A stretch of 64,000 bases of DNA from Neolewinella xylanilytica (GTDB lineage Bacteria; Bacteroidota; Bacteroidia; Chitinophagales; Saprospiraceae), in contig NZ_PTJC01000006.1 of NCBI RefSeq assembly GCF_002934605.1, forward strand, positions 806,001 through 870,000. The letters run 5' to 3'. Shown in pieces: positions 52,486-61,780 of the stretch (its first letter is position 1; the number at the start of each line of letters is the position of its first letter). The position numbers and the translations under genes were made by a program. The notes beneath the pieces were generated by a model, which did no database searches, was not told the origin of the DNA, and saw only the letters and a list, made by a program, of their open reading frames with translations.

Positions 52486-53832
52486 ATGCCGACCGACAAT
52501 ATTTACCTGGGTCTGGATCTGGGAACCACCTCCGCGAAAGTTTGTGCCTTTGATGCGGCAGGCAAGATGGTGGACGAACGCTCCGGCGGTTACGAACTCC
52601 ACTACCCCGAGGCGGGCGCCGCGGTACAGGATCCCCACGAAATCATCTCCGTCGCGGAAAAACTGCTAACGGAACTGCTGGAGGCCCTGCCCCGGACACC
52701 CGCCGGAATGGGCATCAGCTGCCCGATGCACGGTGTTCTCCTGCTGGACGACCAGGGCGATCCAATCGGGCCCATCCTCACCTGGGCCGACATCCGCGCC
52801 CAAGCGGTGATGGACCGTTTTCCCAAAAGCCTTCAGGACGAACTGCGGCACCGGACCGGTACGCCCGTCCACCCCATGTCGCCCCTCGTGAAGCTCCGGT
52901 GGCTCGCCGATGACCGCCCCGCGTTTCTGGAGCGCGCTACCTACCTCAGTGATCTTAAGTCCTATTTAGTCGATCGGTGGACCACCGCCGGGAAGGTCAT
53001 CGACGAACAGTTAGCCAGTGCCACCGGCCTGTTAAACCTGGCGGAACGCGACTGGGACGACGAGGCTCTCCGCTTAGCGGGGAATGGCCAGCCGCTTAAT
53101 TTGCAGCTACCGACGGTAGTCCCCGCACGGACCCGGCTGGAGTGGCGACCGGAGGTAGCCGAACGCCTGGGCGTAGCGGATCTTCCCCTTTACATCGGGG
53201 GCTCGGACGGCTGCCTGGCGAATCTGGGCAGCGGTCTGTTGGAACCCGGAAAAGTTTCCCTCACCATCGGAACCAGTGGTGCCGTCCGCGTCACCCACCG
53301 CGGCCTGAATGCCGGTGTCGACCACCAATTGTTTAATTACCTCCTCTTCGACGATTATTCCGTCCTGGGAGGAGCCACGAACAACGGGGGGAAGGTGATG
53401 GAATGGCTGTATGACCTGCTGAAGGGCCATTTTGATAGCATTGGTGACATGATCGCGTCCGCCGCTACCGCACCGGACACGGACCTCCGCTTCAGCCCTT
53501 ACCTGAACGGAGAACGGGCGCCCATCTGGGATGCGCTGGCTACGGCCGCTTTCACCCACCTTCGCGGAAATCACAAGGCGCGGGACCTGGCGCGGGCCGT
53601 CTTGGTGGGGGTGACTGATAACATCATCGAAATCCTGCGGCAAGTAGAAGCCGCCACCTGCCCGGTCGACATCATCTACGCCAGTGGTGGCTTCACCCGT
53701 TCGCCCGAGTGGGTAGCGTTGCTGGCCCGGCGGAGCGGATGCACGGTAGAAATAGCCCATACGCCCCAGGCCAGTGCTTATGGAGCCGCCCTGGTCGCCA
53801 AACGTAGCGAATCGGTTAACGCATCAGGATGA
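52486..53832 (+). CDS. FGGY family carbohydrate kinase, gluconokinase-like
   Basis: A 448-residue sugar kinase. The N-terminal phosphate loop is LGLDLGTTSAKVCAFD, the substrate region ITCPMHG-like (SCPMHGVLLLDD) followed by TWADIRAQ, and the segment GTPVHPMSPLVKL resembles gluconokinases of the FGGY type. Adenosine-binding GGATNNGG and YASGGFTRSP are present. The closest known function is gluconokinase, but xylulokinase-like specificity cannot be excluded. The gene has a leaderless-type promoter. Its last 17 bases overlap the 3' end of the UbiA-like gene on the opposite strand. Confidence 0.85.
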   Translation: MPTDNIYLGLDLGTTSAKVCAFDAAGKMVDERSGGYELHYPEAGAAVQDPHEIISVAEKLLTELLEALPRTPAGMGISCPMHGVLLLDDQGDPIGPILTWADIRAQAVMDRFPKSLQDELRHRTGTPVHPMSPLVKLRWLADDRPAFLERATYLSDLKSYLVDRWTTAGKVIDEQLASATGLLNLAERDWDDEALRLAGNGQPLNLQLPTVVPARTRLEWRPEVAERLGVADLPLYIGGSDGCLANLGSGLLEPGKVSLTIGTSGAVRVTHRGLNAGVDHQLFNYLLFDDYSVLGGATNNGGKVMEWLYDLLKGHFDSIGDMIASAATAPDTDLRFSPYLNGERAPIWDALATAAFTHLRGNHKARDLARAVLVGVTDNIIEILRQVEAATCPVDIIYASGGFTRSPEWVALLARRSGCTVEIAHTPQASAYGAALVAKRSESVNASG

Positions 53833-54619
53833 GCGGAGGTAGCAGGAGCAAGCCGTTAACCGCAACGGCGTAGTAATCTTCCCCGCGATCCGGTCCCGTA
53901 AAGGCACCTACCCCGATGCCGATGCCGTAGGCGATGGCAAGCCGGCGTCCGATGGGAGCAGGATAAACCATAAGGGAGACCAGCGCGCACAGTAGCAGGA
54001 GTCCGAGGGCAAGCCGCCGATTGAGTCGGGGGTGATTGGCGGCTAGGGTTTTTACGCCCTGGCGCCGATCCAGCGCTACGTCGCGCGTATCGAATAACAA
54101 GGCTACGGAGAGCGTGAAGCAGAACCGCAGCAGGGTTTCCGCACTCAAGTGATCGGGAAGAATGGGGAACACCTGGGTCATCAGCGTCCAGGCGAAGGCC
54201 ACCCATACCCCCTTCAGGTAGGGAAAGTCGCGCAGCCGGGGCCCCCCGGGGTACAAGGGGATCAGGTAAAAGTACGTAAACGGAACGGCGAAAACCACCG
54301 GCCAGAATCGAGATAGCGGAAGGTACCACACGGCCGTAAGCGCCAGCAGCAACCCGCCGCAGCCCACGATGAGGGAAGCTTCCGGGTGGGAGGCCACTAC
54401 GCGGTAGCGCCGCCCGTCCGGTTGTCCGCCCGCTCGCTGGAAGCTCAATAGTCGGTGTAGGGTATACACCCCCAGCGTGGCCGCGAAGACGAAATAGTGT
54501 GCGGCGTGGACGGTCCGGTCGCCGGTGTCCAAGTAGGTGGATTGCCAGCAGAGGGCCGCGGCCGCCAGCGCAATCCATACGTGGCCGTAAAAGAGCCAAT
54601 TCAATACCGGATTGCGCAT
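53816..54619 (-). CDS. UbiA-like membrane protein
   Basis: A 267-residue membrane protein with about eight hydrophobic segments. The motif DTRDVALDRRQGVKTLA matches the second Asp-rich motif of UbiA prenyltransferases (DxxDxxxD). The first motif is not canonical: the corresponding region reads YTLHRL, so it may be a divergent or non-prenylating member. Such proteins are common in Bacteroidota as hypothetical UbiA relatives. Fourteen bp separate it from the M42 peptidase gene upstream on the same strand, so they may be cotranscribed. Confidence 0.75.
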   Translation of the reverse strand: MRNPVLNWLFYGHVWIALAAAALCWQSTYLDTGDRTVHAAHYFVFAATLGVYTLHRLLSFQRAGGQPDGRRYRVVASHPEASLIVGCGGLLLALTAVWYLPLSRFWPVVFAVPFTYFYLIPLYPGGPRLRDFPYLKGVWVAFAWTLMTQVFPILPDHLSAETLLRFCFTLSVALLFDTRDVALDRRQGVKTLAANHPRLNRRLALGLLLLCALVSLMVYPAPIGRRLAIAYGIGIGVGAFTGPDRGEDYYAVAVNGLLLLPPLILMR

Positions 54620-54632
54620 AGGGCCGGGTTTG

Positions 54633-55718
54633 CTACACGTCGAAGTAATTGAAGCTCATGCCGTCTTCGATCTTGGTCAGGCTGTGGAGGATGAGTTCGA
54701 TAACGCCTTCGACGTCGCTCTTGGCGGCCATTTCGACCGTGGTGTGCATGTACTTCAGGGGGAGACTGATGAGGGCCGACGCCACGCCGCCGTTGGAATA
54801 GGCAAAGGCATCGGTATCCGTGCCGGTAGCCCGGCTGCTGGCTTCGCGCTGGAAGTCGATCTCGTTCTCCTGGGCTGCCTCGATGATCAGCTTGAGTAGC
54901 TTGTTGTGTACGGCCGGGGCAGTGGTTACGCTGGGTCCCTTGCCGCTTTTCACGTCGCCGACTTTCTTTTTGTCCAGCATCGGGGTATTCGTGTCGTGGG
55001 TCACGTCGGTCACGATGGCTACCTGGGGCTTGATGCGGTCGGTGATCATCTGTGCGCCCCGTAGTCCCACCTCTTCCTGGACCGCGTTGACGATGTAAAG
55101 GGAGTAGGGCAGTTCGATCTTACGCTCGCGCAGCAGGCGGGCCACCTGTGCGATGCAGAACCCCCCCATGCGGTTGTCCAGGGCCCGACCGCAGTAGTAG
55201 CGGTCGTTGATGATCTCCAGTTCGTCGGGGTAAGTAATGACGCTACCTACGTGCACGCCCATTTCCAGTACCTCTTCTTTGTCCTTGGCGCCGATATCGA
55301 TGAAGATGTTCTCGATCTTGGGGGCCAGCTTGCTGTCTTCCCCGCGGCGGGTGTGAATGGCCGGCCAGCCGAAGACGCCGCGAACGATGCCTTTGTCGCC
55401 GTGGATGTTCACCCGTTTGGATGGGGCGATCATGTGATCGCTACCGCCGTTGCGCACCACGTACAGGAATCCGCTGTCGGTAATGTAGTGGACGAACCAG
55501 CTGATCTCGTCGGCGTGGCCCTCGATCACCACGCGGTAGTCCTTACCCGGATTGATTACGCCATAGGCCGTACCGTACGTATCCAGCGCGATCTCATCCA
55601 CGAAGGGGCGGATGTATTCGATCCACAGTTTTTGGCCGGCGCTCTCAAAACCCGTAGGGGAGGCGTTGTTCAAGTAGTGATGTAAAAAGGTTTCTGCGGG
55701 TTGGTTTAAGATAGACAT
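54633..55718 (-). CDS. M42 family metallopeptidase
   Basis: A 361-residue cytosolic aminopeptidase of the M42 (TET/glutamyl aminopeptidase) family. Metal ligands: His in EGHADEISW, Asp in ALDNRMGGF, the catalytic Glu pair in AVQEEVGLRGAQ, Asp in DVTHD and the closing His in KYMHTTVEM. Length is standard. The start is ATG 55718. It lies 36 bp downstream of pyrE on the same strand. Confidence 0.95.
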   Translation of the reverse strand: MSILNQPAETFLHHYLNNASPTGFESAGQKLWIEYIRPFVDEIALDTYGTAYGVINPGKDYRVVIEGHADEISWFVHYITDSGFLYVVRNGGSDHMIAPSKRVNIHGDKGIVRGVFGWPAIHTRRGEDSKLAPKIENIFIDIGAKDKEEVLEMGVHVGSVITYPDELEIINDRYYCGRALDNRMGGFCIAQVARLLRERKIELPYSLYIVNAVQEEVGLRGAQMITDRIKPQVAIVTDVTHDTNTPMLDKKKVGDVKSGKGPSVTTAPAVHNKLLKLIIEAAQENEIDFQREASSRATGTDTDAFAYSNGGVASALISLPLKYMHTTVEMAAKSDVEGVIELILHSLTKIEDGMSFNYFDV

Positions 55719-55754
55719 CTAGGTTGTTCAAAGTGGTAAAATGGTGTAGAGCGG

Positions 55755-56399
55755 CTAGGCCTGCGAGGTAAACTGCTCGCTCCAGGCGCGGGGATCTTGC
55801 CGCCAGTCGGCAAGGGCATTGGCTTCCGCCCCGGAAATGGCTCCGGAAGAAGTGGCTTCCTCCAGTAAACTTTCGTAATTGCTCACGGTCTTCAGCGGAA
55901 CCTGCGCGAGCTGGAAAGCGCGCTCCGCGGAAGGGAATTGGTAGGTGAAAATAGCGACGGTACCGGCGATCTCCGCCCCGGCCTGCCGGAGTGCTTCCAC
56001 GGCCTTCAGGCAGCTGCCGCCCGTGGAGATCAGGTCTTCGACGACGAGGTAACGCTTGCCGGGCTCCAGGCGGCCTTCGATCCGGTTCCGCCGACCGTGC
56101 TCCTTGTTCGAACTGCGAACGTACACGAAGGGCAGCCCCATCCGGTCGGCAAGCAAGGCACCGTGCGGAATGCCCGCCGTGGCTACCCCGGCAATTCCCT
56201 CCACGGAAGACATGTCACCTGCGGCCTCGCCCAGGGCTTCGATGATCTCCCGCCGGATATCCGGGTAGGAGAGCAGCACCCGGTTGTCGCAGTAAATGGG
56301 GGAACGCAACCCGCTGGCCCAGGTAAAGGGATCCTGGGGTTGTAGCTTTACCGCTCCGACCGCAAGCAGTTGACGGGCAATTCGACGGGGAGTGTCCAT
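55755..56399 (-). CDS. pyrE: Orotate phosphoribosyltransferase
   Basis: A 214-residue enzyme making OMP from orotate and PRPP in pyrimidine synthesis. The PRPP-binding motif is YLVVEDLISTGGSCLKAV, the flexible loop contains RSSNKEHGRRNRIEG, and the N-terminal PFTWASGLRSPIYCDNR matches family members. ATG 56399 is preceded by TACATTTG at 56424-56417. The promoter overlaps the start of the divergent NUDIX gene. Confidence 0.97.
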   Translation of the reverse strand: MDTPRRIARQLLAVGAVKLQPQDPFTWASGLRSPIYCDNRVLLSYPDIRREIIEALGEAAGDMSSVEGIAGVATAGIPHGALLADRMGLPFVYVRSSNKEHGRRNRIEGRLEPGKRYLVVEDLISTGGSCLKAVEALRQAGAEIAGTVAIFTYQFPSAERAFQLAQVPLKTVSNYESLLEEATSSGAISGAEANALADWRQDPRAWSEQFTSQA

Positions 56400-56416
56400 A
56401 GTTTGTAAATTTCGCG

Positions 56417-56424
56417 CAAATGTA
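56417..56424 (-). promoter_or_regulatory. -7 box of pyrE, overlapping the NUDIX start codon
   Basis: The minus strand reads TACATTTG. The NUDIX ATG (56420-56422) lies inside this box, and the plus strand has a TAAATTTC box at 56406-56413 that could serve the NUDIX gene 6 nt upstream of its ATG. The two promoters are therefore interlocked. Confidence 0.6.
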
Positions 56425-57055
56425 CGTAATCTATATCAACGACCGCCCCCTGACCCTCCGGGAACGCTCGTCTCCCGGCCCGTACGGGGATGCCTCCCCC
56501 GACACCCATCTGATCGCCCGCTACACCGGGAAAAAAAAGAGCCTGCTCAATTACGTCGACACCCTCGAGAAGAGTAGCCAGAAGATCACCTCCATCGAAC
56601 TGACCACCGATGACCTGGACGCACTCTGGGCTGATTTTCGCGCCCACTACCGCTGGATCGAGGCCGCCGGCGGGGTAGTTACCAACGAGGATAACGGGAA
56701 GCAACTCTTCATCTTTCGCCGGGGCTACTGGGACCTGCCGAAGGGAAAGCTCGACGAAGGAGAAGACCGGCCCACCGCCGCCCTTCGGGAAGTAGCGGAG
56801 GAAACGGGGCTGCAACAAATCGAGCTCGGGCAGGCCCTGCCGACGACCTACCATACCTACCGCGGCAAAAAGAACCGAATCCTCAAGCCCACCTACTGGT
56901 ACCGCATGACCACCCGCCAGGAAGCGTTGGTACCCGAAACCGGAGAAGACATCCTGCGGGCCGAATGGCGCGACGTCCGGGAGGTGCTCGGCAGCGGGGA
57001 ACCCCTGTACGAAAACCTGCGATCCCTACTTAACCGGTACGCCGTCGGGCGTTAA
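56420..57055 (+). CDS. NUDIX hydrolase
   Basis: A 211-residue protein with a C-terminal NUDIX domain; the box GKLDEGEDRPTAALREVAEE continuing TGL matches Gx5Ex7REUxEExGU. The N-terminal 70 residues (MYVIYINDRPLTLRE onward) form a separate small domain typical of a Bacteroidota NUDIX subgroup. It probably hydrolyses a nucleoside diphosphate derivative; the substrate is unknown. The start is ATG 56420, with a box 6 nt upstream, so the message is nearly leaderless. Confidence 0.9.
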   Translation: MYVIYINDRPLTLRERSSPGPYGDASPDTHLIARYTGKKKSLLNYVDTLEKSSQKITSIELTTDDLDALWADFRAHYRWIEAAGGVVTNEDNGKQLFIFRRGYWDLPKGKLDEGEDRPTAALREVAEETGLQQIELGQALPTTYHTYRGKKNRILKPTYWYRMTTRQEALVPETGEDILRAEWRDVREVLGSGEPLYENLRSLLNRYAVGR

Positions 57056-57069
57056 CCGGCAGCCTTTTC

Positions 57070-57077
57070 TATATTTG
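57070..57077 (+). promoter_or_regulatory. -7 box of adk
   Basis: TATATTTG, 23 nt before the adk ATG at 57101. It is likely the promoter for the adk-obgE pair. Confidence 0.65.
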
Positions 57078-57100
57078 CCGCCCCACTCACGATCGCCACT

Positions 57101-57688
57101 ATGTACAACCTCATTTTATTCGGCCCTCCGGGTTCTGGCAAGGGAACCCAAGCCAGCCTGTTGGTGGACAAATACGACTTTCTCCACATCAGTACGGGTG
57201 ACATGTTCCGCGAGGAGCTCAGCCGGAACACGCCCCTCGGACAGGAAGCCCGCTCCTACATGGATGCCGGCCACCTGGTGCCGGATGAGGTCACGATCGC
57301 GATGTTGCGCAAACGCGTCGATCAGCACCCCGACGTCACCGGCATCATCTTCGACGGTTTTCCCCGCACCGATCCACAGGCGGCCGAACTGAACGAACTC
57401 ATGCAGGGGCGCAGCAGCCAGATCAATGCGCTGATCCTGCTGGACGTCGACGCCGATACCATCGTCGAACGTATCCTGGGCCGCGGCGCCACCAGCGGCC
57501 GCGCCGACGACCTGAAGGAAGACGTGATCCGCACCCGCTACGAGAATTTCGTAAACTATACCTCGCCCGTATTCGACTTTTACCAAAACTTAGGTCTCGC
57601 GCACCGGGTGGACGGTACGCTCACGCCCGAAGAAGTATCGCGGGAAATCGATAGCATCATCGGACGGGAGATGCCCGCCGGTCAGTAA
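57101..57688 (+). CDS. adk: Adenylate kinase
   Basis: A 195-residue short-form adenylate kinase interconverting AMP, ATP and ADP. P-loop FGPPGSGKGTQ is at residues 6-16, the AMP-binding motif DMFREELSRNTPLG follows, the central DGFPRT is intact, and the LID is the short type without zinc. Length is normal. obgE starts 36 bp downstream. Confidence 0.97.
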   Translation: MYNLILFGPPGSGKGTQASLLVDKYDFLHISTGDMFREELSRNTPLGQEARSYMDAGHLVPDEVTIAMLRKRVDQHPDVTGIIFDGFPRTDPQAAELNELMQGRSSQINALILLDVDADTIVERILGRGATSGRADDLKEDVIRTRYENFVNYTSPVFDFYQNLGLAHRVDGTLTPEEVSREIDSIIGREMPAGQ

Positions 57689-57724
57689 CGCACACCACGG
57701 CCAAGTAGCCGTTGGTACCTCTGT

Positions 57725-58762
57725 ATGGCAAAGGCAAATTTCGTTGATTACGTAAAGATCAATCTGACTTCCGGAGACGGTGGGCCCGGATCCCGGCATT
57801 TTTACCGGGCGAAGGGGATCCCCAAGGGAGGACCGGACGGGGGGGACGGCGGACGGGGCGGACACATCATTCTGCGTGGCAACCGTAATCTCTGGACGCT
57901 CCTGCAGTTCAAATACAAAAAACACATCCGGGCGGAGCACGGCGAGCGGGGCAGCGAGAATAACAAAAGCGGCGCCAGCGGTAGCGACGTCGTTCTGGAG
58001 GTACCGCTGGGCACCATCGCCCGCGACGCGGAAACCAACGAGCTCCTGGTCGAAGTCACCGACCACGGGGAAGAATACGTCCTACTGGAAGGCGGTCGGG
58101 GCGGGCAGGGAAACTCCCACTTCAAGTCGAGTACCAACCAAAGTCCCGACTACGCCCAACCCGGCGAGCCCGGCACGGAAGGTTGGTACATCCTCGAACT
58201 GAAGGTACTGGCCGATGTGGGATTGGTCGGACTGCCCAACGTCGGTAAATCGACCCTGCTCTCCGTCGTCAGCGCCGCCAAACCGGAAATTGCCAATTAC
58301 GAATTCACCACCCTCGTACCCAATCTCGGCATGGTGCAGTACCGCGACGGAAAGTCGTTCGCGATGGCCGACATCCCGGGGATCATCGAAGGTGCCCACG
58401 AAGGGAAAGGCCTCGGCCACCGTTTCCTGCGCCACATCGAAAGGAACGCGACCCTGTTGTTCTGCATCCCCGCGGATGCCGACGACATCAAAGGGCAGTA
58501 CCGCATCCTCCTGAACGAACTGGAACGCTATAATCCCGAACTGCTCGATAAACCCCGCCTGTTGGCCCTCACCCGCGCGGATATGGTCGATGAGGAACTA
58601 AAGCGGATGCGTGCGGGGGAGATCCCGAACGATTTGCCGAGCATCTACATATCGGCCGTAACGGGAGAGGGGATGACGGCCCTTAAGGATACGCTCTACC
58701 AGCTCATCATCACCCGGCGGGAAGACTACGAGGGTCGGCAGCTGGCGATGGAGGAGGAATAA
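57725..58762 (+). CDS. obgE: GTPase Obg
   Basis: A 345-residue GTPase required for 50S assembly and stress responses. It starts with the glycine-rich Obg fold ([20 protein letters not shown], then [19 protein letters not shown]). The G domain has G1 [10 protein letters not shown]3 DIPGI and G4 TRAD. It ends without the OCT domain of Firmicutes. TACCTCTG lies 1 nt before the ATG and may be a weak internal promoter, but it is probably cotranscribed with adk. It converges on the SPOR-like gene with a 7-bp gap. Confidence 0.97.
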   Translation: MAKANFVDYVKINLTSGDGGPGSRHFYRAKGIPKGGPDGGDGGRGGHIILRGNRNLWTLLQFKYKKHIRAEHGERGSENNKSGASGSDVVLEVPLGTIARDAETNELLVEVTDHGEEYVLLEGGRGGQGNSHFKSSTNQSPDYAQPGEPGTEGWYILELKVLADVGLVGLPNVGKSTLLSVVSAAKPEIANYEFTTLVPNLGMVQYRDGKSFAMADIPGIIEGAHEGKGLGHRFLRHIERNATLLFCIPADADDIKGQYRILLNELERYNPELLDKPRLLALTRADMVDEELKRMRAGEIPNDLPSIYISAVTGEGMTALKDTLYQLIITRREDYEGRQLAMEEE

Positions 58763-58769
58763 GATTCCC

Positions 58770-60089
58770 TCACATGAACCGGTCGAGATCCGCCACGAGA
58801 ACGTTACGGAGGGCGGCCGTGGACAGGTCGCGGGCCTCCATGGGGCTCATGCCGCGTTGCTGGTACATTGCCTCCAGCCGCGCCTGCGATTGGTAGTAGG
58901 CTACCCGCAGCGCGCTCAGCAGCCGGGCGTGCAGGGGATCCTCTGTAGCCCAGTCGTTTAGGTTGTTCCAGACGGTAGTCTCCCAGCTGCGTGCTTCGGA
59001 GGAAGCCGCGGCGGAGAGCTTGCCATCGGCAGCGAAGAGCTCCGTACGCTCCTTCGCCAGCTCTCCCTCCCGGTCGAGGTTTGCCATTCCGGCTGACATA
59101 TCCGCGGCGATCGCGGAAAGTACCCGCATCTCCGGCCAGGCGGTGGGGCTGGTGGAGGCCGCCGCCGCCGGTTCCATTCCGGCGAGGAGGCGGTAGTTTT
59201 TCAGTTCTTCCAGCTCACTCCAGGCCGTTTCGAAGGCTTGCTGGGTTCCCGGTCCGTAATACCCGTCGATACTGCCTTCGTAGAAGCCTTTCTCCTTGAG
59301 TACCCGCTGGAGCTCCGCGGCCGAATGCCGCTTCGTGGCCACGTCGATCTCCGGCAGGCTGGGAAGGGTTGTCGGTACGGGCTGGATGTCCGCCGCGACC
59401 GTTTCCACCATGGTGGTTTCCTCGGTCGTGGCGGCGGCCGTCGAATCCGGCGCGGATGGTGTGGGCGGCGGCGGCGCGGGTGCAGCGATTTCCCCGGATG
59501 GGGTGGACCGATCCGGAGACCGGCTCAAGTCAATCGGGATCAATGGCTTTTTGATCCCGGTTTCAAACAGCCGAACCGGGATCAGACTCCCTTCCCGGAT
59601 GGATCGGGTGAAGGCGTCGGCGTACCCCGACGCACGGATATCCGCTAACGCCCCGTTGGCCGCGCTAGCGTCATCGTAGGGACCGACCACGACCTTCGCG
59701 ACGCCGTCGGTCGCTTCCACGAACAGGTTGCCGGCACGCTCCAGTTCGGGCCAGTCGAAGCCACGGCCCCGACCGCGCAGGGCTATCTGAATGTACGTAT
59801 CCGATTCGGTACCGGCTACCGGCAGGGCGAAAGGAGCGGCATTGCGGAACCCCCGCCCCTGCAGGTTGTCGGTCACTTCCGCGGCGCGCTCCTCGGTGGA
59901 ATAGTTGCCGATGTAAACGTCGGTGAGCTGGCCGTCCATGGGGACGCCGTAGACAAAACCCAGTTCGCGAAGCTCCGCGAAATCCTCGGCCCTAACGTCC
60001 TGAAAAGTGCCGATACGGACGTTGTAAAGATCCTGGGCGGAAAGGCTTGCCACTACGGCTAGTAGCAGTAGGGTCAGTAGTCTGGTCAT
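58770..60089 (-). CDS. Exported SPOR-like and peptidoglycan-binding domain protein
   Basis: A 439-residue exported protein: signal peptide MTRLLTLLLLAVVASLSA, then two SPOR-like repeats (around LYNVRIGTFQDVRAEDFAEL and YIQIALRGRGRGFDWPEL). A proline-rich, low-complexity stretch follows (PAPPPPTPSAPDSTAAA). Then comes a peptidoglycan-binding type 1 domain (LQRVLKEKGFYEGSIDGYYG), and a helical C-terminal region. It probably attaches to the cell wall and may act in division or wall maintenance. The promoter is TACCTTTG at 60163-60156. Confidence 0.85.
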   Translation of the reverse strand: MTRLLTLLLLAVVASLSAQDLYNVRIGTFQDVRAEDFAELRELGFVYGVPMDGQLTDVYIGNYSTEERAAEVTDNLQGRGFRNAAPFALPVAGTESDTYIQIALRGRGRGFDWPELERAGNLFVEATDGVAKVVVGPYDDASAANGALADIRASGYADAFTRSIREGSLIPVRLFETGIKKPLIPIDLSRSPDRSTPSGEIAAPAPPPPTPSAPDSTAAATTEETTMVETVAADIQPVPTTLPSLPEIDVATKRHSAAELQRVLKEKGFYEGSIDGYYGPGTQQAFETAWSELEELKNYRLLAGMEPAAAASTSPTAWPEMRVLSAIAADMSAGMANLDREGELAKERTELFAADGKLSAAASSEARSWETTVWNNLNDWATEDPLHARLLSALRVAYYQSQARLEAMYQQRGMSPMEARDLSTAALRNVLVADLDRFM

Positions 60090-60155
60090 CGGTTGGTTGT
60101 TGTATCAGTAGGGTACGCTGCGACGGCGACCTGGCGGGCCGCGATAATCTTCGGG

Positions 60156-60163
60156 CAAAGGTA
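60156..60163 (-). promoter_or_regulatory. -7 box of the SPOR-like gene
   Basis: The minus strand reads TACCTTTG, 66 nt before the ATG at 60089. Confidence 0.65.
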
Positions 60164-60331
60164 CGGGTTCGGTAGGCATCCGGCTTGCCGCGGAGGGTGC
60201 CCTTAAGAATTTATTGTGTTTTGGCTTTTGGTAAGCATGGCTTGCTACCGCCACGCCGGTCCACTCATATACCCCGGAGCTCGTGCAACTTTCTGCCTCC
60301 AAAATCGTATTTTTACCACGATCCCCAGCCA

Positions 60332-61780
60332 ATGGTCCAGGCGATTAAGCCGGGGGCGATGACCGGTATGAATAGAAAGAGCAACGACCAGCGCGAAAAG
60401 GCGCTGATGGCCCTGGTGGCCAGGTACGAAAGAGGAGCTCTCAATGGGGAAGGCATCTTTCTCTCCGAGGAAGAATTTGAAGAGCTGCTGATGCATTATT
60501 TCGGCAAACATGACTACGACCAAACCCTCGAAGTCGCCGATCAAGCCATTACACAACACAACTACACGCCCGATTTTTATAAGTGGAAAGCCCTGATCCA
60601 CAAGATCAACTTGGAAGAGGACGATGCGATGTCCACCCTGGAGCAACTGAATATTTACGCCCCCAACGATGAGGAGGTGATGATGCTCCGACTGGAAATT
60701 TTCGTTCACTTTGAGCACCACGAGGAAGCCCGGGCCGCCCTGGACCAGCTCTACAACGTAGTGGACGAGGACGAAAAGCTGAGCCTGCTGGCCTTCTTCG
60801 ACGGCTTGCTATGCATGCAGGAAAACCGGTTCCGCGAAAGCTTCGAAGCCCTGTCGGAGGCCATTCGGCTTGACCCCTACCAGGAACCCGCCTACGACGA
60901 ACTGCTAAACGCCCCGGAACTTTCCGCCTTCCGCAAAGAGATCGGGGAAGTGCTGCAGCGGCAGACCGAAAGCGACCCGTTCAATGACCTTTCCTGGTTC
61001 TATTTCGGACTCTGGCACGATGACGGGGGCGACGACCTTGCCGCCCTGGATGCCTTTGCCAACGCCCGCTCCCTCAATGAGTCGCGGAGTTCTTACGACC
61101 TCGAGTACGCGGATAAGCTGTTCGATCTGGAAATGTATGAGCCGGCCCTCCAGGCCTACAATGCCTATTTCGAGTCGGACGAAGCCGAAGAAAGCTACGA
61201 GACTTGCATGCGTATCGGTCGTAGCTACCAGATGCTCGACCAAATCGCCGAAGCGAAACGAGCCTACTTCCGTGCCGTGGAACTGGATCCCCAGATGTAC
61301 GATATCTTCCAGTACATCGCGGAATGCTGCGTAGCCGAGGAAAAATGGGGCGTGGCAGCCTACAATTACGGCCGCGCGGTGGAACTGCCGAATCATACCG
61401 CCGATTGTTGGTTGGGCCTTGCCCTTTGCAGCTCGGCTACCAATGCGCCCCTGGAAGCCGAACAGGCATTTCTCAAGGCCATTGAAATGGACGAGCAGTT
61501 TAGCGATGCCTACGTGTCTTACGCCCTGTTCCTCGTCGAGCACGGGCGGGAGATGGATGCCATCCAGATGCTCGAAGACGTAGGCGATTCCTTCGACGAT
61601 GCGGCCCTTGCTTTTGGTACGGTAGCTATCCTAATGTTGTGTGGCCGCCGTCAACAGGCGCTGGCTGCCCTCCACGATGCGCTGAGCGCCTACTACGAAG
61701 ATTACGATCTGCTCTTCAACTGGCACCCCGAGCTGGCGAATGACGAAGAGGTGCAGGCCTTACTGCAACTTCATAAGTAG
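60332..61780 (+). CDS. Tetratricopeptide repeat protein
   Basis: A 482-residue soluble protein composed almost wholly of TPR helices, with recognisable repeats such as SFEALSEAIRLDPYQEPAYD and AKRAYFRAVELDPQMYDIF. The protein is acidic and has no signal peptide, so it is a cytoplasmic scaffold of unknown partner. The start is ATG 60332, with a TATTTTTA box at 60308-60315; later ATGs at 60359 and 60368 are possible. Its 3' end overlaps the TrmH gene on the other strand by 21 bp. Confidence 0.88.
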   Translation: MVQAIKPGAMTGMNRKSNDQREKALMALVARYERGALNGEGIFLSEEEFEELLMHYFGKHDYDQTLEVADQAITQHNYTPDFYKWKALIHKINLEEDDAMSTLEQLNIYAPNDEEVMMLRLEIFVHFEHHEEARAALDQLYNVVDEDEKLSLLAFFDGLLCMQENRFRESFEALSEAIRLDPYQEPAYDELLNAPELSAFRKEIGEVLQRQTESDPFNDLSWFYFGLWHDDGGDDLAALDAFANARSLNESRSSYDLEYADKLFDLEMYEPALQAYNAYFESDEAEESYETCMRIGRSYQMLDQIAEAKRAYFRAVELDPQMYDIFQYIAECCVAEEKWGVAAYNYGRAVELPNHTADCWLGLALCSSATNAPLEAEQAFLKAIEMDEQFSDAYVSYALFLVEHGREMDAIQMLEDVGDSFDDAALAFGTVAILMLCGRRQQALAALHDALSAYYEDYDLLFNWHPELANDEEVQALLQLHK

